Shown: positions 35,112 through 44,878 of the stretch, piece after piece
Layout of the letters: each line of letters starts with the position of its first letter
How positions within the stretch are numbered: the stretch's first letter is position 1
Assembly (NCBI GenBank): GCA_017643365.1
Contig: JAEPNO010000006.1
Location: forward strand, 62,001 to 126,000
Origin: Balneolaceae bacterium
GTDB taxonomy: Bacteria; Bacteroidota; Rhodothermia; Balneolales; Balneolaceae
Direction: 5' to 3'
Length of the DNA: 64,000 nucleotides
Position numbers and translations under genes: made by a program
Notes under the pieces: generated by a model
The model's input: only the letters and a program-made list of their open reading frames with translations
The model's database searches: none
Told to the model about the DNA's origin: nothing

Positions 35112-37403
35112 TTGTCGCAGAATAACCTTCATAGTAACCGTTTTCCGCCGGCATTGTCCGGCTTTTTAATCGCTTTGCTGATCTTCAGTACCGGGATGCT
35201 TATATCCTATTTCCGATTTCAGGTACAAAAACAGAGCGAAGAAGGCGAATTGCGCGATGTTATGGAAATTGTTGAGCAGAACATCCAGCGTACTATTAGC
35301 GAGGCATACAGCGCGGCGCTCTTTTTGGCACTCACAGTGCAAGATAATGGCGAAGTAAAAAACTTTGAGACGTATGCCGAGAATTTGTTGAATAATCATG
35401 AAGGTGTTGATGTTCTGCAGTTAGTGCCCGATGGGGTTATTCAATATGTGTATCCTTATGAAGGAAATGAGGCGGTTATCGGTTACAATATTCTTGCCGA
35501 TCCAAAAGTAAATCGTGAGGTAATAAGAGCTACGGAAACAAGAACTGTATATTTTGCCGGACCTTTTGAGTTGAAGCAAGGTGGGATGGCTGTTATTGGC
35601 CGCATCCCGGTTATTATTGAAGATGAACTTTGGGGGCTGTCGGCGGTGATTGTTTACCTAAGTACGATGATCGAACAATCGGGCATAAACGAGTTTTCTG
35701 ACAAGTATTATTTCCAATTGGGAAAAACCAATCCAAACACCGGGATTGAAGAGTTTTTCATGCCGGGCGACAAAAACATTGAATTCGAAAACGGGCAATC
35801 GGTCAATTTCCCGGAAGGTGAATGGAAGTTATATGCGGCACATAAAAATGTGTCGAATGCTTGGTTTTCGTTTATTTTTATTGGGGGATTTTCTTTGGTT
35901 GGGGCCGTTTTATGCGGGTTTATGTCGTATAAACTGTTTCGTAAACCCTACGAGCTAGAAGATTTAATTGAAGAGCAATCGCGGGAATTATTGGAAAGTC
36001 GCGAACAGTTTAAAGAAAGCTCAGAATTGCTTACCTCGGTGCTTGAAAGTCCGCAAAACATTGTGATTTTCTCTCTTGATCGCAATTACAACTACATGGC
36101 TTTTAATGAGAATCACCGTAGTATTGCCCAAGATTTGTTTGGGGTTCCCATCAAAAAAGGGATGAATATATTTGATGTTGTGCCCAAAAAAGCACGCGCT
36201 TTGCTAATGGTTAATTATAACCGAGCACTTAATGGCGAAGCTTTCGAATTGGTTCAAGAAACTGTAGATGCAGAACTAAATGTTCAATATTGGCAAAATT
36301 GGTTTTCACCGATACGAGACAAACAAGAAAACATTATTGGGCTAACGGTTTTCTCTATTGATATTACTCAACGTGTTGAAGCAGAGCAAACCATTGAGCG
36401 GAACGAACGCCGTTTACGCACGCTGATCTCAAATTCACCTTATTGTATTCACGAACTTGATACCGAAGGCCGCTTGATTTCGATTAACGAAGCCGGTGCC
36501 GAGATGTTCAAAATGGATTCACCTGAGAGCTACCTTGGTCGGTATTATTTCGGCCTAATGAAAAACGGTTACCGCGAAAAATCAGAGCAATTGTTTAACC
36601 GCACCTTGTTAGGCGAATCTACCGAGTTTGGCTTTGATGATGGTGAAAACTATTTCGAGTCGTTGTTTATACCACTTAGAAACGATGACAATGTGGTTAC
36701 GAGAGTGATGGGGATTACTCAGGATGTAACTCAGCGGAAGCACTCTGAATCCTTTGTTGAAAACTCTTTACGCGAAAAAACTACGCTGTTAGCAGAGATT
36801 CATCACCGCGTAAAAAATAACTTGGCAATTGTATCCGGGTTGTTAGAGCTGCAAAAAGGGGAAGTTGATGACGAGCGTCTAACGGCAATTTTTGATCAGA
36901 GTATCAACCGAATTATAAGCATTGCTATGGTGCACGAGTTGATGTACAACACGCAAGATCTTTCTTCGATTAATGTGCACGATTATCTGGAAAAATTAGT
37001 GCCTGCAATTAGCGCTACCATGCAAAATCGAATTCAAAATGTGGATATCGATATTGACATCGAAGAGTACCGGCTTAACATCAACCAAGCTATTCCATTG
37101 GGATTATTGCTGAATGAACTGTTCACCAATTCGTTTAAATACGCTTTTAAAGATCGCGACGACAATCGAATCAGAATAAAATTAGTGGTTGATGACGAGA
37201 AGATTTCAGCAGTGTATGCAGATAATGGACGAGGATTTCCGGCGGATGTTGATTTTGAGAAACCAAAGAATTTAGGCTTGAACCTTATACATGCTCAGCT
37301 TCAGCAGCTAGATGCCGAGTATGAAGCAAAAACAAAAGATAAGTTTGAGTTAGTATTTCATTTTTCGGTTCAGGGCAGAGGGTCACATTCTAATATTAAT
37401 TAG
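35112..37403 (+). CDS. CHASE-PAS-PAS sensor histidine kinase (HisKA_2)
   Basis: 763 residues; the only start available is the TTG at 35112, since a TAA lies five codons upstream and no ATG precedes the first helix. The first membrane helix is about 16-38. An extracytoplasmic CHASE domain follows to about 245 (VYPYEGNEAVIGYNILADP, FAGPFELKQGGMAVIGRIPV), then a second helix about 250-275. Two PAS domains come next (about 310-430, 435-555). The HisKA_2 dimerisation motif is LLAEIHHRVKNNLAIVSGL, and the HATPase domain has LLNELFTNSFKYAF, YADNGRGFP and LGLNLI. CHASE domains bind small extracellular ligands. No regulator gene adjoins it; the lone receiver at 41129 is a candidate partner. Confidence 0.92.
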   Translation: MSQNNLHSNRFPPALSGFLIALLIFSTGMLISYFRFQVQKQSEEGELRDVMEIVEQNIQRTISEAYSAALFLALTVQDNGEVKNFETYAENLLNNHEGVDVLQLVPDGVIQYVYPYEGNEAVIGYNILADPKVNREVIRATETRTVYFAGPFELKQGGMAVIGRIPVIIEDELWGLSAVIVYLSTMIEQSGINEFSDKYYFQLGKTNPNTGIEEFFMPGDKNIEFENGQSVNFPEGEWKLYAAHKNVSNAWFSFIFIGGFSLVGAVLCGFMSYKLFRKPYELEDLIEEQSRELLESREQFKESSELLTSVLESPQNIVIFSLDRNYNYMAFNENHRSIAQDLFGVPIKKGMNIFDVVPKKARALLMVNYNRALNGEAFELVQETVDAELNVQYWQNWFSPIRDKQENIIGLTVFSIDITQRVEAEQTIERNERRLRTLISNSPYCIHELDTEGRLISINEAGAEMFKMDSPESYLGRYYFGLMKNGYREKSEQLFNRTLLGESTEFGFDDGENYFESLFIPLRNDDNVVTRVMGITQDVTQRKHSESFVENSLREKTTLLAEIHHRVKNNLAIVSGLLELQKGEVDDERLTAIFDQSINRIISIAMVHELMYNTQDLSSINVHDYLEKLVPAISATMQNRIQNVDIDIDIEEYRLNINQAIPLGLLLNELFTNSFKYAFKDRDDNRIRIKLVVDDEKISAVYADNGRGFPADVDFEKPKNLGLNLIHAQLQQLDAEYEAKTKDKFELVFHFSVQGRGSHSNIN

Positions 37404-37507
37404 GAAACCCGTTTTATATTTTTTTGAAGGTTTAATGAGTTCGATATATTAGGTTGCGTATGTGATCAGCCATTGTGGGTTCTCGTTTAATAGTTTAGAA
37501 TACAAAG

Positions 37508-39445
37508 TTGACAATTTTAGTGGGTGACAATAAAAAGAAAAGTACCTTTATTTTTTCGGGTATTGGGGTAGCGTTATTTATCGCTGTAATTGGGTTTAGT
37601 ATAGCTTTTCTGCAGTATAATTCAATTCTAAAGAGCGAAAAAGCAGAGACAACTGAAGTATTATTGTTGATTCAAAAGAACCTGCAATATGCCTTTCGTG
37701 AAGTAAACAGTGTGGCCTTGCTCTTGTCTCAAACCATTAGTGTATCTGGAGAGGTTGAGAATTTTGAAGAAGTTGCCTCTGAGTTAATGGAGCAGTACCC
37801 AACGGTTAACTTGTTGGAAATAATACTTGATAATGTAGTTAGTGAGATTTACCCATCTGAAGATATTGAAAATGTGATTGGGTATAACATGGAGCAAAAT
37901 GCTCGTGTAATGAGTGAATTGGTTACAGCGTACGAAAGAGACGCACTCTATGTATCAGGTCCAATTAGGTTGGTAGAAGGTAAGTTAGGCTTAATCGGTT
38001 TGCTGCCTGTGCAAAATAATGGGGGGGAAATTACGGCAGTTGCTGTAATCATGTACCTAGAAACCATTCTTGAAGAAGCTCAAATCGATCTCTTTTCCAA
38101 CAACTATGATTTTCTGTTGTACAAATACAATAGTTTTGATGGCACTACAGATGTCTATTTAGATAATGCTGAGAAGTCGAACGATTTAAGCCAATATGCA
38201 TCAATTTCGGTGGATGAAGCCGATTGGACGTTGTATGCAAAGAAGAAAAATCAAAATCTGGCTGTACACATATTTATCATCATCGGGATTTGTACAACGT
38301 TAGTGTCCATTATTTGTGGGTACCTTTCGTATAAACTTTTCCGCAAACCCTTCGATTTACAAGAGCTTCTGGATGAAAAGTCTCACGATTTAATTCAAAG
38401 TCGAGAAGAGTTTATGAAATATTCGAAGCTTCTTAACTCTATCCTCCAAAGCCCGGAATACATCTACATTTATTCTTTAGATACCGACTATAACTACCTC
38501 GCCTTCAACAAAACCCATGAAATAGCGGTACATAAAAAGTATGGGATTGGAATAGAATTAGGCAAAAACTTGCGTAGTATTTTACCCGAGCAAGATAAGG
38601 CTTATTTATTTCCTTATCTCAATCGTGCAATGCTGGGAGAGGCTTTTGAGGCCATTATCGAGTCCAAAGCTACAGATGGTGAAAGCAACTATTGGCAATA
38701 TTGGTTTTCGCCCATAAAAGATGATAATGGCAAAGTTACCGGAATAACGGTGTTCTCGGTTGATATCTCAGAGCGAAAGAAAGCAGAAGTTTTGATTAAA
38801 AAATCGCTGGATGAGAAAACAACGCTTCTTTCTGAAATCCATCACCGGGTAAAGAATAATCTTGCAATAGTATCGGGGCTTCTTCAACTGCAAAAATCAG
38901 AAGTTAATGATAACCGATTATCAACAATTTTTGACCAAAGCATTAATCGAATTATCAGCATAGCCATGGTGCACGAGTTGATGTACAGTTCCGATGATCT
39001 GTCATCCATTAATGTGCATGATTATCTGGATAAATTAATTCCAGCCATTAGTTCTACAATGCAAAATCGCATTCAAGATGTAGAATTTGATATTGATGTT
39101 CAGGATCATCGCTTAAACATAAACGAAGCCATTCCGCTTGGTTTACTTCTCAACGAGCTAATTACGAACTCCTTCAAATATGCATTTAAAGGGCGTAGTA
39201 ATAACCGAATTGCAATACACCTATCCGTTAACGATAAACAAATCCAAGTTTCATATTCTGATAACGGGATCGGATATCCGGAACATATTGACTTTAACAC
39301 CCCCAAAAACCTGGGTTTAAACTTGATACATGCACAATTACAACAATTAGATGCTAACTATCAGGTAGCTACAAACGGTAAATTTAAGCTTGAGTTCAGT
39401 TTCGTTTCGCAGGAATCAGATGCATTTAATGGTGTAGAAGCATAA
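37508..39445 (+). CDS. CHASE-PAS sensor histidine kinase (HisKA_2), paralogue
   Basis: 645 residues; a TTG at 37508 or a GTG at 37520 must serve as start because no ATG lies before the first helix. Architecture: membrane helix about 15-38, CHASE domain to about 240 (IYPSEDIENVIGYNMEQNA, YVSGPIRLVEGKLGLIGLL), helix, one PAS domain about 310-430, then LLSEIHHRVKNNLAIVSGLL and HATPase boxes (LLNELITNSFKYAF, YSDNGIGYP). The kinase core is very close to the preceding gene, and one PAS domain has been lost or never gained. The pair looks like a tandem gene duplication that has since diverged in the sensor. Confidence 0.92.
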   Translation: MTILVGDNKKKSTFIFSGIGVALFIAVIGFSIAFLQYNSILKSEKAETTEVLLLIQKNLQYAFREVNSVALLLSQTISVSGEVENFEEVASELMEQYPTVNLLEIILDNVVSEIYPSEDIENVIGYNMEQNARVMSELVTAYERDALYVSGPIRLVEGKLGLIGLLPVQNNGGEITAVAVIMYLETILEEAQIDLFSNNYDFLLYKYNSFDGTTDVYLDNAEKSNDLSQYASISVDEADWTLYAKKKNQNLAVHIFIIIGICTTLVSIICGYLSYKLFRKPFDLQELLDEKSHDLIQSREEFMKYSKLLNSILQSPEYIYIYSLDTDYNYLAFNKTHEIAVHKKYGIGIELGKNLRSILPEQDKAYLFPYLNRAMLGEAFEAIIESKATDGESNYWQYWFSPIKDDNGKVTGITVFSVDISERKKAEVLIKKSLDEKTTLLSEIHHRVKNNLAIVSGLLQLQKSEVNDNRLSTIFDQSINRIISIAMVHELMYSSDDLSSINVHDYLDKLIPAISSTMQNRIQDVEFDIDVQDHRLNINEAIPLGLLLNELITNSFKYAFKGRSNNRIAIHLSVNDKQIQVSYSDNGIGYPEHIDFNTPKNLGLNLIHAQLQQLDANYQVATNGKFKLEFSFVSQESDAFNGVEA

Positions 39446-39513
39446 TCGAATCAGCCAACAACTTCATCAATCCTACACATTGGCATAGCATATTGGCAAT
39501 AGACCCAGAGTAA

Positions 39514-39978
39514 TTGCTACAACTAAACACAGGAAAGGAGGGAGCGAGGAAAAGGATTAATCTCATCATTTTAAGCTGCTTTGTATTAAGTATTTCATGT
39601 GCAGATAAAGCCAATCAAGAAGAAATGCCGAACATTGCAGACTTTGAAATAACCGAAGTTGTAAGTGCTAAAGAACATATAGAAACAGTTTGCTATGTGT
39701 GCCATAGTCCTACAGCGGCACCCGACGACAGACTTGCACCACCTCTTGAAATAGCTAAACGCAATTATTTAGCAAAAACCGATTCCAGAGAAGAGTTTGT
39801 TGATAAAATGGTTCAATTCATATTAATGCCAACTGCAGAACAAGCAATGTTACATAGCGATGTTGAGCAATATGGAATCATGGATCCGGTAGGCTTTTCG
39901 GAGCAAGATGTTCGGGAGATCGCAGAGTATATTTATGATAATAAGCTTGAAAAACCCAGTTGGTTAAAAGACCAATAA
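39514..39978 (+). CDS. cytochrome c-like lipoprotein with one CxxCH motif
   Basis: About 154 residues from a TTG at 39514; no ATG is available. A purine-rich AGGAAAGGAGGG at 39531-39541 would fit a ribosome site for a start closer to the signal peptide (RINLIILSCFVLSISC), so the start is uncertain. The mature part has a haem-binding CYVCH near residue 60 and a later Met in ILMPTAEQAML that could be the sixth haem ligand. The C-terminal helix (FSEQDVREIAEYIYDNKLEK) is typical of class I cytochromes. An electron-carrier role in the envelope is likely; its partner is unknown. Confidence 0.72.
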   Translation: MLQLNTGKEGARKRINLIILSCFVLSISCADKANQEEMPNIADFEITEVVSAKEHIETVCYVCHSPTAAPDDRLAPPLEIAKRNYLAKTDSREEFVDKMVQFILMPTAEQAMLHSDVEQYGIMDPVGFSEQDVREIAEYIYDNKLEKPSWLKDQ

Positions 39979-40040
39979 ATGTTTTTAAAATGATTATTGT
40001 TGGGCTTGCATGAACTCAACCTCTCGAAATAATAATCTAT

Positions 40041-40940
40041 ATGTTTAAGATTGCCTGGCACCCGGAATATGTGCATCCGGTACCGGAAAATCATCGCTTT
40101 CCAATGATCAAGTACGAGCTTTTGCCGCAAAGGCTGGTTCGGCTGGGTATTGTAAAAGAGGATTATTTCTTTGAGCCATCAGCAGGTGAAAACTACGATT
40201 TAAGTGTGCATTGTAACGAGTACCTGCAACGATTATTCGCTGTCAATTTATCCAAAAAGGAAGAACGGGCAAGTGGGTTTAAGCAAAGCAAATCGTTAGT
40301 TGATCGCGAGCTAAGGATTACTAACGGCACCGTGGAGGGCTCAAAATTTGCTCTTAATGATGGAGTGGCATTTAATATAGCGGGGGGCACACATCACGCA
40401 TTTACTAATCGACCGGAAGGATTTTGCCTACTGAACGATCAGGCAGTAGCAGCAAATTATCTGCTAGAAAATACATCCGTAGAAAAAATATTAATTGTGG
40501 ATTTAGACGTCCATCAAGGAAATGGAACGGCCGAGATATTTGCCGAAGATCCGCGAGTTTTCACATTTAGTATGCATGGTGCGAACAACTATCCCGCTAA
40601 AAAGCCAAAATCTGATCTTGATATTCCATTGCCCGATAAAACTAAAGATCATGAATATCTCTCCATTTTAAAGGAAACCTTGCCTAGATTGATTCGCCAG
40701 CAAAAACCCGATTTTGTATTCTTTCTTTCTGGAGTGGATGTTTTGGCCGACGATAAGCTTGGCCGGCTATCATTAAGTCTTGAAGGATGCAGGCAAAGAG
40801 ATGAATTTGTATTCGATGCCTGTTACTCAAAAAAAATACCGGTTATGGTAACAATGGGCGGCGGCTACGCCCCTGATATTAAGCTAATATTAGAAGCTCA
40901 TTGTAACACCTTTGCTTCTGCTGCTGAAATATTTTCATAG
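40041..40940 (+). CDS. histone deacetylase-family amidohydrolase
   Basis: A 299-residue enzyme of the arginase/deacetylase fold. It shows the conserved GGTHHAF, GFCLLNDQAVAA, the zinc-binding D-x-H in IVDLDVHQGNGTAEIF, SMHGANNYP, a distal zinc Asp in SGVDVLADDKLGRLSL and VMVTMGGGYAPDI. Bacterial members remove acetyl groups from small molecules such as acetylpolyamines or from proteins. Length is normal and there is no signal peptide, so it is cytoplasmic. It stands alone between the cytochrome gene and the response regulator. Confidence 0.92.
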   Translation: MFKIAWHPEYVHPVPENHRFPMIKYELLPQRLVRLGIVKEDYFFEPSAGENYDLSVHCNEYLQRLFAVNLSKKEERASGFKQSKSLVDRELRITNGTVEGSKFALNDGVAFNIAGGTHHAFTNRPEGFCLLNDQAVAANYLLENTSVEKILIVDLDVHQGNGTAEIFAEDPRVFTFSMHGANNYPAKKPKSDLDIPLPDKTKDHEYLSILKETLPRLIRQQKPDFVFFLSGVDVLADDKLGRLSLSLEGCRQRDEFVFDACYSKKIPVMVTMGGGYAPDIKLILEAHCNTFASAAEIFS

Positions 40941-41065
40941 ATCTATTTATAGAATTTACCAATCCGATCGGTTCTAATCTTCGTAATAACAAATACTAAA
41001 AGACTGTTTATGTTTTATTAGCAGCGAAAAAGTTTCGTTGACAGGAAAAAAATATTAGAAAAAGC

Positions 41066-41096
41066 TTTGAAATGTTAAAAACTTCTAATATATTTG
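41066..41096 (+). promoter_or_regulatory. Bacteroidota-type sigma-A promoter
   Basis: TTTG at 41066-41069, a 19-base spacer and TATATTTG at 41089-41096 match the TTTG/TANNTTTG consensus. Transcription would begin near 41103, which supports the ATG at 41129 as the start of the regulator below. Confidence 0.7.
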
Positions 41097-41128
41097 TGTT
41101 AGATAATTTTAATAAAAGAGAGTACGAG

Positions 41129-41530
41129 ATGAACGCAAGGACACAACAAGTAATGATCGTTGAGGATGACTTGCTCTTATTGATGGTTGAAGAGAGGTTG
41201 GTAAATAAGCTTGGTTACAACGTAGTAGCTAAGGCAAGTGAGGGACAACACGCACTAAGACTGTACAGAGAAGTAAATCCAGAGTTATTAATCGTAGATA
41301 TTAATCTAAAAGGAGAGTTAACCGGGCTTGATATTGTAGAGCGACTTAAGAAAGAAGGCTCAGAAACACCCGTAATCTTCTTATCCGGCGAGAAGGAAGC
41401 GCACATGGTTGAAAAAGCCCAAGAACTAGGCTGCGTTGACTATCTGCTAAAACCGATTACCGCAAAAGGTTTGAAAGCATCGCTCGAAAAAGCAATGGCG
41501 CGTAGAAAATCAACAGTTCACGCCGCTTAA
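41129..41530 (+). CDS. single-domain response regulator (CheY-like receiver)
   Basis: 133 residues from the ATG at 41129, chosen because the promoter and expected transcript start lie downstream of the alternative ATG at 41072. Receiver features: acidic pair in MIVEDDLLLL, phosphoacceptor Asp in LLIVDINLKGELTGLDIVE, Ser in IFLSGEKE, and Lys in DYLLKPITAKGL. There is no output domain, so it acts by protein-protein contact or as a phosphorelay step. It lies 1.7 kb from two HisKA_2 kinases, which often work with such stand-alone receivers. A strong terminator follows. Confidence 0.9.
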   Translation: MNARTQQVMIVEDDLLLLMVEERLVNKLGYNVVAKASEGQHALRLYREVNPELLIVDINLKGELTGLDIVERLKKEGSETPVIFLSGEKEAHMVEKAQELGCVDYLLKPITAKGLKASLEKAMARRKSTVHAA

Positions 41531-41569
41531 AAAACATTTTCAAATAAATTATTGATACCATAACCCTTT

Positions 41570-41603
41570 AGTGAGGTAGTTTGAACGCTGCCTCACTTTT
41601 TTT
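41570..41603 (+). terminator. rho-independent terminator
   Basis: The stem AGTGAGGTAG / CTGCCTCACT has one G-T pair, a short loop and seven T residues. It ends the response regulator transcript. In the other direction the stem is entered after the stop codon of the convergent YhdH gene, so it may serve both. Confidence 0.88.
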
Positions 41604-41605
41604 AT

Positions 41606-42598
41606 TTATGGCTCAGAATGTTTTACAACGATTCTGCCCACCTGCTTTCCATCGAGTATGGCGTCTATTTCGCTGGATAATTGTTCGAGTGGTACTACTC
41701 GGTAATAATTATCAGGTAACGTATCGAGGGGAAGTTGTGCAGCCGTTTCCCAAATTTGCTCACGAATTGATCGAATACAAAAAGCTGAGTCGATACCCAG
41801 CAACGATATGCCTCGAAGAATAAATGGAAGGACGTTCGTTTGCAATTGCACACCTAATACATTTCCACAACAAGCCACGGCTCCTTTGGGATAGGTTTGC
41901 CGCAAAACAGCATCTAGCAATTTCCCTCCAACCGTTTCAATACAACCATTCCATTTACGAGGCAATAATGGACGTGAAGGCGCTTCGATCAAATCTTTAG
42001 AATTAATGATTTCATTGGCACCAAGTACAGTAAGTAATTCATTCGCTTCTGATTTAGTACTAGCTGCGATCACTTTGTAACCCAATTGAGAAAGTGAAAA
42101 AACTGCAAATGATCCAACACCCCCCGTTGCACCGGTTACTAAAACAGGTCCACCATCCAGTTCAATGGATTCCGTTTTCAATCGTTCAATGCCATATAAA
42201 GCAGTAAATCCTGCCGTACCAATACTCATGCTTTGCTCAAGCGATAACCCATTTGGTAACTTCACAACCCAAGATGCCGGAACGCGGATTAACTCCCCAA
42301 ATCCACCGAAAGTGTTTGTGCCGAGGTCATTACCGGTAACGATCACTTCTTGGCCTTCTTCAAAAGTTCCGGATTGGTCATTGAGAACAACACCTGCTGC
42401 ATCAATTCCGGGAATGTGTGGATAGGATTTAGTAACGCGATTTAACCCACGCGATGACAACGCATCTTTGTAATTCAACGAAGAATAATGAACCCGAATA
42501 GTTACTTCGTGATCGGGTAATTCGGAGTAAGGAACAGATTTAATCGAGGCTTGGTGGTCCTCATCAACATAAAAAGCATTAAAAGTATCCGGTATCAT
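41606..42598 (-). CDS. YhdH/YhfP-type quinone oxidoreductase (acryloyl-CoA reductase family)
   Basis: 330 residues from the ATG at 42598, which overlaps the stop of the aldehyde dehydrogenase gene as ATGA; an ATG at 42619 would overlap more deeply. A zinc-independent medium-chain reductase: the N-terminal part has VHYSSLNYKDALSSRG and SYPHIPGIDAAGVV, the NADPH-binding loop is VTGATGGVGSFAVF, and the end has GRIVVKH. YhdH-type enzymes reduce acryloyl-CoA or related 2-enoyl compounds. With the SDR and aldehyde dehydrogenase it would process reactive carbonyl compounds. Confidence 0.9.
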   Translation of the reverse strand: MIPDTFNAFYVDEDHQASIKSVPYSELPDHEVTIRVHYSSLNYKDALSSRGLNRVTKSYPHIPGIDAAGVVLNDQSGTFEEGQEVIVTGNDLGTNTFGGFGELIRVPASWVVKLPNGLSLEQSMSIGTAGFTALYGIERLKTESIELDGGPVLVTGATGGVGSFAVFSLSQLGYKVIAASTKSEANELLTVLGANEIINSKDLIEAPSRPLLPRKWNGCIETVGGKLLDAVLRQTYPKGAVACCGNVLGVQLQTNVLPFILRGISLLGIDSAFCIRSIREQIWETAAQLPLDTLPDNYYRVVPLEQLSSEIDAILDGKQVGRIVVKHSEP

Positions 42599-43965
42599 CG
42601 AAATATCGTTTTTAACCATTTAATTTTGCCATCGTAAGGGGCGTATCGAAGTGGAATATCAACCAAGAAATTCTTTTTCATGATGCTTTTTTGATGCGAA
42701 AATGAATCGAAGCTGGCTTTTCCATGATAGGAACCGAACCCGCTGGCACCTACACCGCCAAAACTTAGGTGATGATTACCCAATTGAGCAATGGTATCGT
42801 TAATGGCTCCCCCACCAAATGAAACTTGCTCAAGCACCTTTTTTTCGATGTCATCATCTGATGTGAATAGGTAAAGTGCTAAAGGTCGAGTTGTTTGCAA
42901 GATTTGTGCAATGGCTTCATCAATATGATTAAAAGATAGTATGGGAAGAATTGGCCCGAAAATTTCATCCTGCATAATAGGATGATCCCAAGTGACATCG
43001 CCAAGAACAGTGGGTGCGATATATCGCTCAGATGAATCAGATTCCCCACCAATAACAGTACGACCATTATCAAGAAAAGCAGTTAATCGGTCAAAATGTG
43101 AATCATTGATTATACGCGTATAGTCATCGGATTGCGAAGGATCCGATCCGTATAAATGTTCGACAGCTTGTCTAAGTTCATGTTCAAAATCTTCGCGAAT
43201 ACTTTCTTGAACCAATAAGTAATCTGGAGCCACACAAGTTTGTCCGGCATTTACAAATTTGCCCCAAACAATACGTTTTGCCGAAACTTCTAAATCAGCC
43301 GATTCTTCGACAATACAGGGAGATTTCCCACCAAGCTCTAAGGTGACGGGGGTTAATTTTTTTGCCGCCGTTTGCATGATAATTTTGCCAACACGAGTGC
43401 TCCCGGTAAAGAAGATGTAATTGAAATTGAGATCCAAAAGAGCACTACTTTCTTCAACCCCACCTAACACAGTGTATACAACCGAGGGATCAAAATATTG
43501 GGCAATAAGTTTGTGCAGAATTGCAGACGTATGCTCGGATAACTCCGAAGGCTTTAGCACTGCAGTATTTCCTGCAGCCAAAGCTCCCACCAATGGCAAT
43601 AAACAAAGTTGTACCGGGTAATTCCATGGAGCAATGATCAGCACATTACCATAAGGTTCAGTAAGGATGTAATTCTTAGATGGGAAATTGACCAGAGAAG
43701 TGGGAACCGATTTTGGCTTAATCCACTTTTCAATGTTTCGCAACGCAAAATTGATCTCGTTTATGATGAGCCCAATTTCAGTTCCATATGTTTCAAAAGG
43801 GGGTTTTTTGAAATCTTTATAAACAGCGTCCATGATTTCTTTGTCATGGTTTTTAAGAAGCTGTTTAAGCGTATTTAACTGTTCAATTCTAAAAGAAACC
43901 GGCTTCGTTTTTCCTGCCACAAAGAATTGACGTTGTGCCTCTAATACATCTGCGTATTTAGTCAT
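42595..43965 (-). CDS. aldehyde dehydrogenase, class 3-like
   Basis: A 456-residue NAD(P)-dependent aldehyde dehydrogenase. Motifs in order: IIAPWNYPVQLCLLPLVGAL, FTGSTRVGKIIMQTAA, the general base Glu in TLELGGKSPCIV, the catalytic Cys in FVNAGQTCVAPDY, EIFGPILPIL and FGGVGASGFG. The length and the hydrophobic-looking C-terminus (PLRYAPYDGKIKWLKTIFR) match class 3 / coniferyl-type enzymes that oxidise long-chain or aromatic aldehydes. It overlaps the SDR gene by 8 bases and the YhdH gene by 4, so the three form a tightly coupled operon. Confidence 0.94.
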   Translation of the reverse strand: MTKYADVLEAQRQFFVAGKTKPVSFRIEQLNTLKQLLKNHDKEIMDAVYKDFKKPPFETYGTEIGLIINEINFALRNIEKWIKPKSVPTSLVNFPSKNYILTEPYGNVLIIAPWNYPVQLCLLPLVGALAAGNTAVLKPSELSEHTSAILHKLIAQYFDPSVVYTVLGGVEESSALLDLNFNYIFFTGSTRVGKIIMQTAAKKLTPVTLELGGKSPCIVEESADLEVSAKRIVWGKFVNAGQTCVAPDYLLVQESIREDFEHELRQAVEHLYGSDPSQSDDYTRIINDSHFDRLTAFLDNGRTVIGGESDSSERYIAPTVLGDVTWDHPIMQDEIFGPILPILSFNHIDEAIAQILQTTRPLALYLFTSDDDIEKKVLEQVSFGGGAINDTIAQLGNHHLSFGGVGASGFGSYHGKASFDSFSHQKSIMKKNFLVDIPLRYAPYDGKIKWLKTIFR

Positions 43966-44776
43966 TATCCTTTCCTTTAAAAGTATCCATCGAGGCGTAC
44001 ACGTTAAATACTTTATCAGCTACAAAATCGTACCAGGAAGACGGTAAATTACCCCGAACAAAAGTGGTGAGTTTAACAAGCCACGGGGATTTTAACGTTG
44101 TTTTATTCTTTTCAATTGAACGAATAATTTTATCAGTGAAAAGATCCGGATCAAGAATGGGCATAAGTCTAGGAGGCGTAACGCCGGTAAACATCTTTGT
44201 GCCGATGTAGCTCGGCATCACATTGGTAAATTGTATGTTTGGGTGATTTCGTTGCACTTCTAAACGAAGTGATTCTGCCCAACCAATCGCACCCCATTTA
44301 CTGGATGCATAAGGAACCATGCCGGGATTGGGAGTTAAGCCGGCTGCAGAGGTTATCGTAATAATATGACCGGAATTCTTCTCCATCATGGCTGGAAGAA
44401 ATGCTTTGGTGACATACATGGGCGCTAATTGATTTACACCCACCGTTCGGTCGATATCCTCAAAAGTATGTTCATGAAAAGCTTTTCCGACAATAATACC
44501 GGCATTGTTGATTAGAATATCAACAATGGGAAATGTTGAGAGCACTTCTTTAGCACAGGCCTCAACTTCGGCAGCATTCGAAACATCAACTTTATGCCCG
44601 GAAACACTAAAACCTTGAGCATTCAGCTTTTCTACCGTTGAAGTAAGTTTCTGCTCGTTGATATCCCAAATAATCAAATGACGGGCATCTTTCTTCAGGG
44701 CTTTTTGTCCCATCAGCAAACCAATGCCTTCAGCGCCACCGGTTATCAGTACAATTTTGTTTTTAAATGAGCTCAT
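43958..44776 (-). CDS. short-chain dehydrogenase/reductase
   Basis: A 272-residue SDR of the classical type. The cofactor loop is TGGAEGIG near 12-19, followed by NNAG (LINNAGIIVG), catalytic Ser in ITITSAAG and YxxxK as YASSKWG. A C-terminal helical extension (TTFVRGNLPSSWYDF and onward) resembles SDRs acting on lipid or long-chain substrates (DHRS/RDH-like). It is the first gene of the operon with aldehyde dehydrogenase and YhdH, suggesting stepwise alcohol-aldehyde-acid conversion. Confidence 0.92.
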   Translation of the reverse strand: MSSFKNKIVLITGGAEGIGLLMGQKALKKDARHLIIWDINEQKLTSTVEKLNAQGFSVSGHKVDVSNAAEVEACAKEVLSTFPIVDILINNAGIIVGKAFHEHTFEDIDRTVGVNQLAPMYVTKAFLPAMMEKNSGHIITITSAAGLTPNPGMVPYASSKWGAIGWAESLRLEVQRNHPNIQFTNVMPSYIGTKMFTGVTPPRLMPILDPDLFTDKIIRSIEKNKTTLKSPWLVKLTTFVRGNLPSSWYDFVADKVFNVYASMDTFKGKDND

Positions 44777-44878
44777 ATTGTTTTTTGTTGAAGCTAATCA
44801 TTTACAACTCATAAACTCAAAAGGCTTTTAGAATGCCGAAAGCAATACTAAATTAAAGGTCTAACGAACTAACTATTT

